Of a DNA stretch of 36,213 nt, positions 21,972-30,027 are shown piece by piece. The notes under the pieces are model-generated. The model worked only from the letters and a program-made list of their open reading frames with translations, was not told the DNA's origin and did no database searches. Numbering within the stretch: the stretch's first letter is position 1; each line of letters starts with the position of its first letter. A program made the position numbers and the translations under genes. The DNA comes from Deltaproteobacteria bacterium (GTDB taxonomy: Bacteria; Desulfobacterota; Deferrimicrobia; Deferrimicrobiales; Deferrimicrobiaceae), in contig JAKALO010000011.1 of assembly GCA_021824125.1 (NCBI GenBank), positions 1 to 36,213 on the forward strand, written 5' to 3'.

Positions 21972-22913
21972 ATGCCGACCCCGAAATCCCTGCACGTCGA
22001 CGCGATTCTCACGAACCTCTCGGTCAAATACCGCAACGAGGACATGATCTGGCCGCTTCTGCTGCCGGTCATCCCCGTCGGCAAGCGGAGCGACAAGTAC
22101 TTCGTCTACAACAAGGCGGACAGCTACCGGCTCGCCGACGACAAGATCGGGCCGAAGTCTCTGCCCAACGAGGCCGACTGGGGCGTCTCGACGGACAACT
22201 ACTCCGTCAAGGACCACGCCCTGGGCGACTGGCTGCCCCAGGAGACGATCGACAACTCCGACAACCCGGTCCAGCCGGAAGTCGACACGAACGACTTCGT
22301 GAACGGCCTCCTGGACGTCGCCCAGGAGAAGCGCGTGGCGGACCTGGTCTTCAACGCCGCCACCTACCCCGTGGGGAACAAGGTCCAGCTCGCCGGAGTG
22401 ACCCAGTGGGGCGGGACCTCCGACAACCCGATCAACGACGTCCTGACCGCCGTGGAGAGCTGCTTCGTCAGAGCGAACACGCTCGTGTTCGGACAGGCGG
22501 CGTGGCAGAAATTCCGCACGCTCCCCGAGATCCTGGACGCCGTGAAGTCCACGTCCCGGTACCAGGGATCGCCCGGCGGGCTGGCGACGAATCCCGAGGT
22601 CGCCGCGCTCTTCGAGGTCGATCGCGTCCTGGTCGGCCGCGCGCGGTACATCAGCTCGAACGAAGGCCAGGCGGACACGTACGCCCGGCTGTGGGGCAAG
22701 CACTTCGCGGCCCTCCACGTCGTGCCCGGGAATCCTGGGATCAAGAGCATCACCTTCGGCGGCACCTTCTCCGAGACCCGCCGGCAGACCCAGCGGGACT
22801 TCGATCCCAAGCGCGGCATCAAGGGCGCCCACTTCATCAAGGTCGCCTGGAACTCGGACGAGAAGATCATCGCGTCCGACCTGGGGTACTTCATCCAGGA
22901 CGCCGTGGCGTAA
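21972..22913 (+). CDS. Major capsid protein
   Basis: A 313-residue protein forming the icosahedral shell. It follows protease, scaffold and decoration genes and has a strong AAAGGAG site. Segments such as DMIWPLLLPVIPVGKRSDKYFVYNKAD, GLLDVAQEKRVADLVFNAATYP and VFGQAAWQKFRTLPEILDAVKSTS are typical of a capsid family usual in siphovirus-type phages rather than the Mu gpT family; the HK97 fold is expected. A stable hairpin follows it. Identity rests on context plus these segments. Confidence 0.85.
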   Translation: MPTPKSLHVDAILTNLSVKYRNEDMIWPLLLPVIPVGKRSDKYFVYNKADSYRLADDKIGPKSLPNEADWGVSTDNYSVKDHALGDWLPQETIDNSDNPVQPEVDTNDFVNGLLDVAQEKRVADLVFNAATYPVGNKVQLAGVTQWGGTSDNPINDVLTAVESCFVRANTLVFGQAAWQKFRTLPEILDAVKSTSRYQGSPGGLATNPEVAALFEVDRVLVGRARYISSNEGQADTYARLWGKHFAALHVVPGNPGIKSITFGGTFSETRRQTQRDFDPKRGIKGAHFIKVAWNSDEKIIASDLGYFIQDAVA

Positions 22914-22945
22914 GTAAAGGGCGGCGTAAACCGTAAAACCGAACC

Positions 22946-22969
22946 GGGGCGGTCCGAAAGGGCCGCCCC
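22946..22969 (+). terminator. Stem-loop with GAAA tetraloop after the capsid gene
   Basis: GGGGCGGTCC (22946-22955) pairs with GGGCCGCCCC (22960-22969), with one G-T pair, over a GAAA tetraloop. No T-run follows, so it more likely blocks 3' exonucleases or partly terminates, favouring high capsid mRNA levels over downstream genes. Confidence 0.55.
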
Positions 22970-22992
22970 ATCCCTGATGAAGGAGAAGGCAT

Positions 22993-23184
22993 ATGGCGAA
23001 GTATCGGGTGCTTGACATGCATCTCCGGCTTGCGGTGGGGGATAAAGTCCGGGATTTCGCGCCGGGCGACGTCGTGGAGCTCTCCCCGGAAGAGGCGGAA
23101 AAGATCGGGAAGAACGTGGAGCCGGTCCCTGCCGACGAGAGCGAAGGCGCGGAAGGCGGCAAGAAGGGCAAGAAGGAGAAGTAA
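22993..23184 (+). CDS. Small head-region protein
   Basis: A 63-residue protein after GGAGAAGG. The first 40 residues form a small beta-like unit (YRVLDMHLRLAVGDKVRDFAPGDVVELSPEEAEKIG), similar to short phage proteins often found next to the capsid gene. The tail is a Lys/Gly/Glu-rich low-complexity run (GGKKGKKEK). Function unknown. Confidence 0.65.
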   Translation: MAKYRVLDMHLRLAVGDKVRDFAPGDVVELSPEEAEKIGKNVEPVPADESEGAEGGKKGKKEK

Positions 23185-23187
23185 GCG

Positions 23188-23613
23188 GTGGCCTACGCAA
23201 CCCAGGCGGATATGGAGGAGCGGTTCGGCGCGGGGGAGCTGCTGAAGATCACCGACCGCTCCAATCCCCCCACGGGGGCGATCGACGCGGCGGTCGTCAC
23301 CCGTGCGCTCTCCGACGCCGAGGCGGAGATCAACGGGTATCTGGCGGCACGCTATACGCTGCCGCTGTCGTCCACACCCGCCGTCCTGAAGCGCCTGTGC
23401 TGCGTTATCGCGCGCTACTACCTGTACGACGACTGGGCGAACGAACAGGTCCGGGCCCAGTTCGAGGATGCGACGAAAGTGCTGAAGCTCATTGCAGAAG
23501 GAAAGGTGCTCCTGGGGACCGAGCCGGCGGCGGCACCAGAGACGCGGGCGTCCAAGCCGCAGTTCACCACGTCCGACCGGGTGTTCTCCCGGGGATCGCT
23601 CGAGGAGTTCTAA
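23188..23613 (+). CDS. Head-tail connector candidate (DUF1320, Mu gp36-like)
   Basis: A 141-residue DUF1320 protein. The family opening YATQADMEERFGAGELLKITDR and the segment ALSDAEAEINGYLAARYTLPL...LKRLCCVIARYYLYDD are clear. In Mu-like phages it sits at the head-tail boundary and is assumed to be a connector. GTG 23188 follows AAGGAG. Confidence 0.88.
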   Translation: MAYATQADMEERFGAGELLKITDRSNPPTGAIDAAVVTRALSDAEAEINGYLAARYTLPLSSTPAVLKRLCCVIARYYLYDDWANEQVRAQFEDATKVLKLIAEGKVLLGTEPAAAPETRASKPQFTTSDRVFSRGSLEEF

Positions 23614-23622
23614 GGAGCGCCG

Positions 23623-24081
23623 ATGCCTGAATCAATCCGAGAGAGGATCCTGAGCGATCTGACGGCCGCCGTCTCTGGCGTCACCCAGGCCGCCGGGTAC
23701 GCGATCGATATCCGAACGGTGGGCAGGGTCCGCCGGGAGCCGTACCAGGCGCATGAATATCCCGCGGTGAACCTCCTCGAAGGGCCGGAACGAAAACAGG
23801 CCGGCCCGACGGCGCTTACCACCTGCTTCCTGCCGGTCGTCCTGGAGATCTCCGTGTGGGACAAAAACGCCCTGGCGGTTGCGGCGAACCGGGCGATGGC
23901 GGCGGTCATCAAGGCCACCCTGGCCGACCGGACGCGCGGCGGGCTGGCGATCGACACGGAGGAGACCGGCAACAAGATGTTCGTCGACGAGACGGATCCG
24001 ACCCGGCCGATCGGCGGATTCCGCGTGGAGTTCACGATCGAGTACCGGCACGCCGAGAGCGATCCGTACTCGGTGAACTGA
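23623..24081 (+). CDS. Tail terminator/completion candidate
   Basis: A 152-residue protein after AAGGAG, directly downstream of the gp36-like gene. It opens with a helix (SIRERILSDLTAAVSGV), followed by beta segments (PAVNLLEGPE, FLPVVLEISVWD, GGFRVEFTIEYRH). This layout matches tail terminator proteins of the lambda gpU type and Mu gp37 neighbourhood. The assignment rests on position and secondary-structure pattern. Confidence 0.65.
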   Translation: MPESIRERILSDLTAAVSGVTQAAGYAIDIRTVGRVRREPYQAHEYPAVNLLEGPERKQAGPTALTTCFLPVVLEISVWDKNALAVAANRAMAAVIKATLADRTRGGLAIDTEETGNKMFVDETDPTRPIGGFRVEFTIEYRHAESDPYSVN

Positions 24082-24099
24082 GAGATGAAGGAGGACAGC

Positions 24100-24318
24100 A
24101 TGGCGAACGAGCCTGCGACCGTAACCTTCCGGGTCCGTCCCGGGGGATCGTGCCGGGCAGAAAAGAACCCGGAATCGGGAGAGGAAACGATCGTCGTGGT
24201 CGAGCCGGACACGAGCGACAACGAAAACCCCGGCGGAAACGTCGAGGAGATCCCGGAACCGACCGTTGCGCCCACGGAGGGCCAGACGCCGGGCCGATCC
24301 GCAAGAGGGAGGAGATAA
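24100..24318 (+). CDS. Small low-complexity protein
   Basis: A 72-residue protein from ATG 24100, chosen because GAAGGAGG lies just upstream; an upstream ATG at 24085 has no such site. The first 20 residues (MANEPATVTFRVRPGGSCRA) may fold; the remainder is acidic, Pro/Thr-rich and probably disordered. It lies between the terminator candidate and the tail tube gene. Function unknown. Confidence 0.6.
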   Translation: MANEPATVTFRVRPGGSCRAEKNPESGEETIVVVEPDTSDNENPGGNVEEIPEPTVAPTEGQTPGRSARGRR

Positions 24319-24321
24319 CCG

Positions 24322-25245
24322 ATGCTGGTACGCAAACGCACGCTGCTTGGAAAGATCGAAGCCACCTACGGGGTCGATCCGGTGCCGGTCCCGGCCACCG
24401 ACGCGATTCTCGAGAAGAATCTCGACGTCCGGGAGATCGGCGAGGAGCTCGTCCGGGACTTCGCCCGGTCTTCCCTGTCTCCCCTGCCGCATGTGATCGG
24501 GGAGAAATACGCCGAGCTCAAGTTCCAGACGGAACTGAAAGGCTCCGGCGCGGCCGGCACAGCTCCGGAGATCGGCAAGCTCTTCAGGGCGTGCGGGTTC
24601 GCGGAGACGATCGTTGCCCTCACCTCGGCGGCGTACGATCCGTCGTCCGCATCGTTCTCCTCGATCACCTTCTACGTCTACCGTGACGGGATCCTCCACA
24701 AGCTGACCGGCGCGCGGGGGACGTTCGACGTCGATCTCACCGTCGGAAAATACGGCGTCATCAACTGGACCTTCCAGGGTCTCTACGTCGCCGTCTCCGA
24801 TTCGGCGCTCGTCTCCGGGACGTACAACGCAACGCTGCCGCCGGTGGTCCTGAACGCGGCGTTCTCCGCCGGAGGGTACGCCGCGGTAGCGACGAAGGTG
24901 TCGCTGAACATGGCGAACGAACTCGCCCTCCGGCGGGATTTGAGCGCGGCGAACGGAATCCGGGAGGTCCTGATCACCGGCTGGGACGGCCGGGGCGGAT
25001 CCTTCGATCCCGAGGCGGTCCTCGAGGCGACGCATCCGTTCTTCGCCAACTGGGCGTCGGCGGCCCAGGCGGCGCTTACCGTCACGGTGGGCGGCACGGC
25101 CGGGAACAGGTGCGTCATCACGGCGCCGAAGGCCCAGTACAAGTCGATCTCCCCGGGCGACCGGGACAAGATCTACGTCTACGACATCCCGATCCGCCTG
25201 GCGCAGTCCGTGGGGGACGACGAGGTGAAGCTCCTGTTCAACTGA
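24322..25245 (+). CDS. Major tail tube protein
   Basis: A 307-residue protein after GGGAGGAG. The opening RKRTLLGKIEATYGVDPVPVPATDAILEKNLDV is typical of siphovirus tail tube proteins, followed by beta-rich tube domains and possible Ig-like decoration (residues about 120-200). It precedes the chaperone pair and the tape measure in standard siphovirus order. No sheath gene is found before it, which argues for a non-contractile tail. Confidence 0.82.
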   Translation: MLVRKRTLLGKIEATYGVDPVPVPATDAILEKNLDVREIGEELVRDFARSSLSPLPHVIGEKYAELKFQTELKGSGAAGTAPEIGKLFRACGFAETIVALTSAAYDPSSASFSSITFYVYRDGILHKLTGARGTFDVDLTVGKYGVINWTFQGLYVAVSDSALVSGTYNATLPPVVLNAAFSAGGYAAVATKVSLNMANELALRRDLSAANGIREVLITGWDGRGGSFDPEAVLEATHPFFANWASAAQAALTVTVGGTAGNRCVITAPKAQYKSISPGDRDKIYVYDIPIRLAQSVGDDEVKLLFN

Positions 25246-25278
25246 TGAAAACCGGGGCGTTGCGCCCGCCCCGGCCCC

Positions 25279-25312
25279 GGGAGGGAGGCTCACCGCCTCC
25301 GGCCTCCCTCCC
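25279..25312 (+). terminator. Alternative stem-loops after the tail tube gene
   Basis: GGGAGGGAGGC (25279-25289) pairs with GCCTCCCTCCC (25302-25312), an 11-bp stem. An alternative, GGAGGC-TCACC-GCCTCC (25284-25300), uses part of the same strand and excludes it. Only TTT follows, after a C-run. It probably reduces read-through from the highly expressed tube gene into the chaperone genes, or protects its 3' end. The 119-base gap holds no gene. Confidence 0.5.
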
Positions 25313-25364
25313 CCCCCTTTCGATTGCCAGGAGACGGATCACGCCGAAAAAGGAGACGACGAGA

Positions 25365-25748
25365 ATGCCGATCGCGGTTGATCCGAACAAAAGTTGGGAA
25401 TACACCCTCGAATGTGATCGGGAGCTTCCTCCGGAACAGCAGACGGTCTTCGAGCTGAAGGTCCTCTCGGCCCGGGACCTGGCGGCGATCCAGGACGGCG
25501 CGACGAAGGGAAACGTCGACGGCTCCCTTGAGTTCAAGTCCGGCTCGCAGACCCTCCGCATCCTGGACCTGGGCGTGCGCGGGTGGAGGAATTTTAAGGA
25601 TGCCGACGGCGCCGATGTCCCCTACCGGGAGAACAACGGCAAGCCGCGGCCCGAGAATTGGGACTGCTTGCGGCCGGAGTGGCGCAGGGAGCTGGCCAAC
25701 GCCATCACCGAACAAAACCGCCTCTCGGAGGAGGAAAGAAAAAACTGA
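25365..25748 (+). CDS. Tail assembly chaperone, short form (G-like)
   Basis: A 127-residue protein between the tube and tape measure genes, ATG 25365 after AAGGAG. Its position and the frameshift signal at its end identify it as the lambda G-type chaperone that coats the tape measure during tail assembly. It opens with beta-like sequence (SWEYTLECDRELPPEQQTVFELKVLSARDLA), as tail chaperones often do. It ends EEERKN just at the slippery site. Confidence 0.82.
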   Translation: MPIAVDPNKSWEYTLECDRELPPEQQTVFELKVLSARDLAAIQDGATKGNVDGSLEFKSGSQTLRILDLGVRGWRNFKDADGADVPYRENNGKPRPENWDCLRPEWRRELANAITEQNRLSEEERKN

Positions 25749-25778
25749 TCGTGCTCGCGGCGTTCCTCGCCGGCGAGC
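25739..25778 (+). promoter_or_regulatory. Programmed -1 frameshift site with stem-loop
   Basis: The heptamer A AAA AAC (25739-25745) is in the correct register, and the zero-frame stop TGA (25746-25748) follows at once. Seven bases after the heptamer a stem begins: GCTCGC (25753-25758) with GCGAGC (25773-25778), continued by GGCG (25759-25762) with CGCC (25768-25771), one bulged G at 25772 and a TTCCT loop. A GGAGG at about 25729-25733, upstream of the heptamer, could act as a stimulating Shine-Dalgarno. All standard elements of bacterial -1 frameshifting are present. Confidence 0.88.
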
Positions 25779-26065
25779 TGGAGGAATATGACTGCAAGAC
25801 GTGCGCGGACGAGCTTCAACCGATGCGGGGATGCACGGAAGACGCCCTCCGGCCGGTGCTCGTCTTCGAGGACAAGACGGAGCTTACCCGGTGTCCTGTG
25901 CGATCCATCACCCCGGATCTGTGGCACGTCGCCCGGGCGTATCGCTACAAGGAGGCCGGCTTGTTCCCCGCGTCGGGCGGTTGGCTGGAGCAGAGCGCGA
26001 CGCTGCTCGAGGCGTTCGACCTGCTCGACCGGGAGATCGCCTCGTACGCCCCGAAGAAACGCTGA
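25745..26065 (+). CDS. Tail chaperone frameshift extension (T of G-T)
   Basis: The -1 frame continues from the slippery site for 106 codons (LIVLAAFLAGELEEYDCKTCADELQPM...). The expected fusion, join(25365..25745,25745..26065), is 233 residues. The T part contains cysteines CKTC, C and C, and contacts the tube subunit in lambda. A separate start at GTG 25751 is possible but less likely given the frameshift signals. The fused form is needed at a low ratio to the short form. Confidence 0.82.
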   Translation: MIVLAAFLAGELEEYDCKTCADELQPMRGCTEDALRPVLVFEDKTELTRCPVRSITPDLWHVARAYRYKEAGLFPASGGWLEQSATLLEAFDLLDREIASYAPKKR

Positions 26066-26093
26066 TCATCCGATGAGATCGGACGGGTAAACG

Positions 26094-28817
26094 ATGGGCA
26101 AAAACGACGAACTGAAGATCGTCATCCGGGCGCAGGACTTCGCCACCGGCGAGTTGAACAAGATCAACGGGGCGTTTTCCGCGTTCACCGGCAAACTCAC
26201 GTCGGGATTCAACGCCCTGAAAACACATTGGGTCGCCGCCGCGGCCGCGTTCTACGCCGTCATGAGGACTCTCTCCACCGGCTGGGATCTCTTCGAAAAA
26301 GGAGCCGGAAGGAAGGATCAGATCGAGGCGCTCGATCGCTTGGTGGCGAAGTACAACACGTCCGCCACCGAGATCTTATCGGCGATCAAGAGATCCTCCC
26401 ACGGGCTGATCGATACGAAGACGGCGCTGGATTCCATCGGCGACGCCGTCATGCGGAACCTTGATCCGCGGATCCTCGAGAAGTTCGCCGCCGGTGCCGT
26501 CGTCATGGCGAAGGCGACCGGTGGATCCACCGCGGCGGCATACGCCGAGATCATCGAAGCCGTCTCTACCGGGCAGGCAAGGGCGCTGAAGAAAATCACC
26601 GGTGTGATGGATATGAAGGAGAAATACGGCGAGGGGTTCATGTCGTTTTCCGAAGGCCAGCAGGCGGCGCTGCGGATGCAGTTGGTGCTGGAGAAGTTGA
26701 CGGAGCGCCAACGGGAATACGGCGTGGTGATCGTCGAGTCGGACGACAAGATCGTCCAGTTCAAGAACACCATCGAGGATTTAAAAACCGCAGTTGGCAT
26801 GGGGTTGGAAACTCTCTTTGGAGCTTCGTTCGGGGACTTCAAAAAGGGGATCGACGACGCGGTGAAAAGCGTGCAGGCGTTCGTGAAGGAAAACAACGGG
26901 CTTTTTGAGGGGATTGCGGGGGTCTTGAAAACCATAGGCGGGAGCCTCGGGAGCATCCTGGGGAACATCTGGCAAATGATAAAGGACTCCGGAGCGCTGC
27001 AATTGGTTTGGCTCGGAGTCTCGGCCGCATTGAAAGTCGTGAATCTTGCACTCGGAGCGATGGCCGATATTATCAACGGATTGAAGAAGGGTACGTACGC
27101 GGTAGGAGCCCTTCTCATGGAATTCGGGGCGGATTTCTTCGATTACATATCCAATTCCGGAGCGGCGCTCGAGGGGTACGACGGCCACGTCAATGTCATT
27201 TCCAACAGTTTGAGGAAGCAACAGAAAATACTTGAGGACAAACTGAAGGCGGGCGACAAAGACAAATCGTATCTTTTGGAAGCGATCGAGAAGAACAAAG
27301 CCCTCCTGAAGATCCAGCAGGAAGGGGTCAAAGCCGCGAAGGAGGCGAAGAAGGCGGCGGGGACGTTTATCCCTCCTCCGACAACGGGGTTCTCCGAAGC
27401 GCAGAAGAAATCCGTCGAGGATTTCCTGTCCTGGTACAAGACGCAGTCCGCCCAGGTCGCCGGCGAGATCAAGGCGCTTCATGGAGACGAAGCGGGAGCG
27501 CTGAAGGATCAGTACGAGCAGTCGTTGGAAGAGATTGCGGCGAAGGCGCGGGAACTGAAAAAGAACAACTTGCTCGTGGAGAAGGACGGCACCTTCACGA
27601 TCGCCCCGATGCTGAACGACGAAGGCCGCGCGAAGGCGGCCGAAGCGCTCAAGGCGTACAACGACCTGCGGGAAAAATACACCACGCTGTTCCACGACAA
27701 GGAAATCCTCCTGCAGGTGCAGACGGACGCCAGGATCGCGGAGCTCTCCATCTACGACTATGAGGCGATCCACAAGACGAAGTTGGAGTTGCTTAAAAAA
27801 CAACTGAGTGAAAATCCCGCGCTCCTCCAGGCGGCGCTGGCCAACGAGAATCTACTCTACGACGGTGCGAACCGGGAACGGGTGAACGAAGCCCGGAAAA
27901 TGTACGAGGACATGGCCGGCCTCTGGCTCGAAGGGTCGCAAAAGACGATCGCGGATCTCAAATCCGCCTACCAGGATGACCTGGCGGCGTTCCGGGAGAA
28001 GGTCTACCAGAAGAAAGCCACCTGGGAAGAGTACGACGCCTACGTCCGGGGCAGGGAACACCGGCTGCAGGAGGATCTGAAGAAGATCCAGGGCACCTCC
28101 ACCGACGGCATGAAGGACGCCGTGCGGGATTACATCGACGCGTCCGGCAACGAATACAACCGCGGGAAGGATTTCTTCGATAAGTCGGTCGGCGGGATGG
28201 AGAGCGCGATCGGCGACTTCCTGTACGCCGCGTCCCAGGGGACCTTCAAAGTCCGCGAGATGTTCCAGTCGATGGGGCTGTCGATCCTCAAAGCCGCTTC
28301 GGAGATCATCGCCAAGATGATCGCGCTAAAAATCGTCGCGGGGATCGGTTCGATCTTCTCCCCGTCCTCCACTCCATCGGCGGGCAGTGGATGGGCGATC
28401 GGCGGTGATTCACCGGCGACGTTTTCCGGCGCCGGTGTTGGGTTCACGACGGCATTAGGAGGTATTTATCGCGGAGGTTGGCAGCCGGCCTTTGCATTCC
28501 CCGGTGGAGGGTCGATGCCGTTTAGGGCGTTCTCCTCCGGCGGCATCGTAAAGCGTCCGACCGTCGGGCTGGTCGGTGAAGGCGGGCAGAACGAGGCCGT
28601 CGTTCCCCTTCCGGACGGGAAAGCGATCCCGGTGAAGATGCAGGGGGGCGACGGGGAAAAGACGATCATCGTCCAGAACGAGTGGACCATCAACACGCTC
28701 GATGCGAACGGATTCGACCAGCTCCTCTCCAGCCGGAAATCGACGATCGACGGGATGATGGCGGACTCGCTCGCCCGGGCCGGCCTGGTGCGCGACGCCA
28801 TGAGGAGGTACCGGTAG
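26094..28817 (+). CDS. Tail tape measure protein
   Basis: A 907-residue protein setting tail length. At about 1.5 angstrom per residue it predicts a tail near 135 nm. It follows the chaperone pair. Hydrophobic stretches lie at about residues 45-60 and 270-350 (IAGVLKTIGGSLGSILGNIWQMIKDSG and on), followed by coiled-coil helices and a lambda-H-like C-terminus (MFQSMGLSILKAASEIIAKMIALKIVAGIGSIF...PAFAFPGGGSMPFRAFSSGGIVKRPTVGLVGEGG). Bases about 26760-27320 look more AT-rich than the rest, suggesting a recombined middle module. ATG 26094 has a weak ribosome site. Confidence 0.92.
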   Translation: MGKNDELKIVIRAQDFATGELNKINGAFSAFTGKLTSGFNALKTHWVAAAAAFYAVMRTLSTGWDLFEKGAGRKDQIEALDRLVAKYNTSATEILSAIKRSSHGLIDTKTALDSIGDAVMRNLDPRILEKFAAGAVVMAKATGGSTAAAYAEIIEAVSTGQARALKKITGVMDMKEKYGEGFMSFSEGQQAALRMQLVLEKLTERQREYGVVIVESDDKIVQFKNTIEDLKTAVGMGLETLFGASFGDFKKGIDDAVKSVQAFVKENNGLFEGIAGVLKTIGGSLGSILGNIWQMIKDSGALQLVWLGVSAALKVVNLALGAMADIINGLKKGTYAVGALLMEFGADFFDYISNSGAALEGYDGHVNVISNSLRKQQKILEDKLKAGDKDKSYLLEAIEKNKALLKIQQEGVKAAKEAKKAAGTFIPPPTTGFSEAQKKSVEDFLSWYKTQSAQVAGEIKALHGDEAGALKDQYEQSLEEIAAKARELKKNNLLVEKDGTFTIAPMLNDEGRAKAAEALKAYNDLREKYTTLFHDKEILLQVQTDARIAELSIYDYEAIHKTKLELLKKQLSENPALLQAALANENLLYDGANRERVNEARKMYEDMAGLWLEGSQKTIADLKSAYQDDLAAFREKVYQKKATWEEYDAYVRGREHRLQEDLKKIQGTSTDGMKDAVRDYIDASGNEYNRGKDFFDKSVGGMESAIGDFLYAASQGTFKVREMFQSMGLSILKAASEIIAKMIALKIVAGIGSIFSPSSTPSAGSGWAIGGDSPATFSGAGVGFTTALGGIYRGGWQPAFAFPGGGSMPFRAFSSGGIVKRPTVGLVGEGGQNEAVVPLPDGKAIPVKMQGGDGEKTIIVQNEWTINTLDANGFDQLLSSRKSTIDGMMADSLARAGLVRDAMRRYR

Positions 28818-29417
28818 ATGACGATCCCGGTATTCCCCTCCGGCGTTCTGTTCGAGCGCGCTCCGTACAAGGAGAACTGGAAGACCCTCTCCAATCAGTC
28901 GGAGGGCGGGGTGGAGCAGCGGATCGGCAAATGGACCCGGCCGATCCGCCAGTTCGAGGTCATCGCCAATCTGATGGAGCAGTCTGCGGAGGCGGACGTC
29001 CTCCTGAACTTCATCCACGCCCGGAAAGGCGCGTTCGAGCCGTTTCTCTTCATCACGCGGTCGAAACGGTCGTGGGAGAAGGTGTTCGTCGGCGCGGGGA
29101 CGGGATCCCGGCGGGTGTGGGTTCTGCCGTTCCTTGAATGGGACTTCCTGACCGTTTACGTCGGCGGGGTCGAGGTGTTCTGGGGGCCGGATTATGACGT
29201 CCTCTCCGCCGCCGGCCCGGGCGGATCGGATCTGATCGTGTTCCGGGTATCGGTCGCCAACACGGCGGTCATCGAGGCGGACGGGGGGAACGCGAAGTTC
29301 GTCGCCTACGTCCGGGCGACGGATCTGTACGAAGACGACCACGTCCAGTACGGGCGGTTCAACGCGCGGCTTTCCCTTACCGAGGTGAAGGCCGACGTGG
29401 ATCCCTACGCATCATGA
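28818..29417 (+). CDS. Distal tail protein (DUF2460-like N-terminus)
   Basis: A 199-residue protein directly after the tape measure, where distal tail proteins lie. The N-terminal part (FERAPYKENWKTLSNQSEGGVEQRI...RKGAFEPFLFI) resembles short baseplate hub proteins of the DUF2460 kind. The C-terminal part (VFVGAGTGSRRVWVLPFLEWDFLTVYVGGVEVFWGPDYDVLSAAG) is a small beta domain that is repeated as a separate protein by the next gene. GGAGG lies inside the tape measure end. Confidence 0.72.
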   Translation: MTIPVFPSGVLFERAPYKENWKTLSNQSEGGVEQRIGKWTRPIRQFEVIANLMEQSAEADVLLNFIHARKGAFEPFLFITRSKRSWEKVFVGAGTGSRRVWVLPFLEWDFLTVYVGGVEVFWGPDYDVLSAAGPGGSDLIVFRVSVANTAVIEADGGNAKFVAYVRATDLYEDDHVQYGRFNARLSLTEVKADVDPYAS

Positions 29418-29722
29418 CCGCCGACCAGGTCTACATCGCCACCGGAGACGGATCGACGCGGGTGTTTCTTCTGCCGGTGACCGGATGGACGTTCCTCACG
29501 GTCCGGGAGCGCGGCGGCGCGGAATTTCTGTTCGGGCCGGATTACGACGTCCTGAACGCAGCCGGGGAGTACGGGCTCGACTACCTCGTCTTCCGGACGG
29601 CGCTGGCGGCCGGGCTGATATTGGAGATCGATTTCGTCGACGGCTCCTATATCCATCTGCTCGACCAGCTGGACGTCACGGTTGAGGCCGCGGATCCCTA
29701 TATCACCCTGGAGGCCCTCTGA
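29414..29722 (+). CDS. Duplicate of the distal tail protein C-terminal domain
   Basis: A 102-residue protein, ATG 29414 overlapping the previous stop. It matches the end of the upstream protein: VYIATGDGSTRVFLLPVTGWTFLTV...FLFGPDYDVLNAAG...YLVFRTALAAGLILEIDF, compared with VFVGAGTGSRRVWVLPFLEWDFLTV...FWGPDYDVLSAAG...IVFRVSVANTAVIEAD. A tandem duplication of one beta domain, later split into its own gene, is the simplest reading. It is likely a structural tail-tip part. Confidence 0.75.
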   Translation: MTADQVYIATGDGSTRVFLLPVTGWTFLTVRERGGAEFLFGPDYDVLNAAGEYGLDYLVFRTALAAGLILEIDFVDGSYIHLLDQLDVTVEAADPYITLEAL

Positions 29723-30012
29723 TGCAGAAGGAGTTCACCCTGGGAGATGCGGTCCGGTTCAAGGCGACCTTCCGGGACTCGGCCGGGGCGCTCTTTGATC
29801 CCACCTCCACGACGGGCACGGTCTACGACGCCGCCAACGCTGTCGTCACGACGTTTGCTTCGCTCACGAAGCTCGCAACGGGGGTGTACGTGGCCGATTG
29901 GCAGACCACCGCGGGGGTAAACCCCGCAGGGGCCTATTCCTTCGAGGCGACCGGGATCTGGGGAGCGCTGACGTACAAGCGATTCGCACGGAACATCGCA
30001 CGGCTTGTGTGA
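29722..30012 (+). CDS. Small Ig-like tail protein
   Basis: A 96-residue protein, ATG 29722 overlapping the previous stop. Its pattern (FTLGDAVRFKATFRDSAGALFDPTSTTGTVYDAANAVVTTFASLTKLATGVYVADWQT) is that of a small Ig-like or BppU-type beta sandwich, common next to receptor-binding proteins. It may be a fibre adaptor; this is inference from fold pattern and neighbours. Confidence 0.68.
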   Translation: MQKEFTLGDAVRFKATFRDSAGALFDPTSTTGTVYDAANAVVTTFASLTKLATGVYVADWQTTAGVNPAGAYSFEATGIWGALTYKRFARNIARLV

Positions 30013-30027
30013 CAGGAGGATAGGCTG

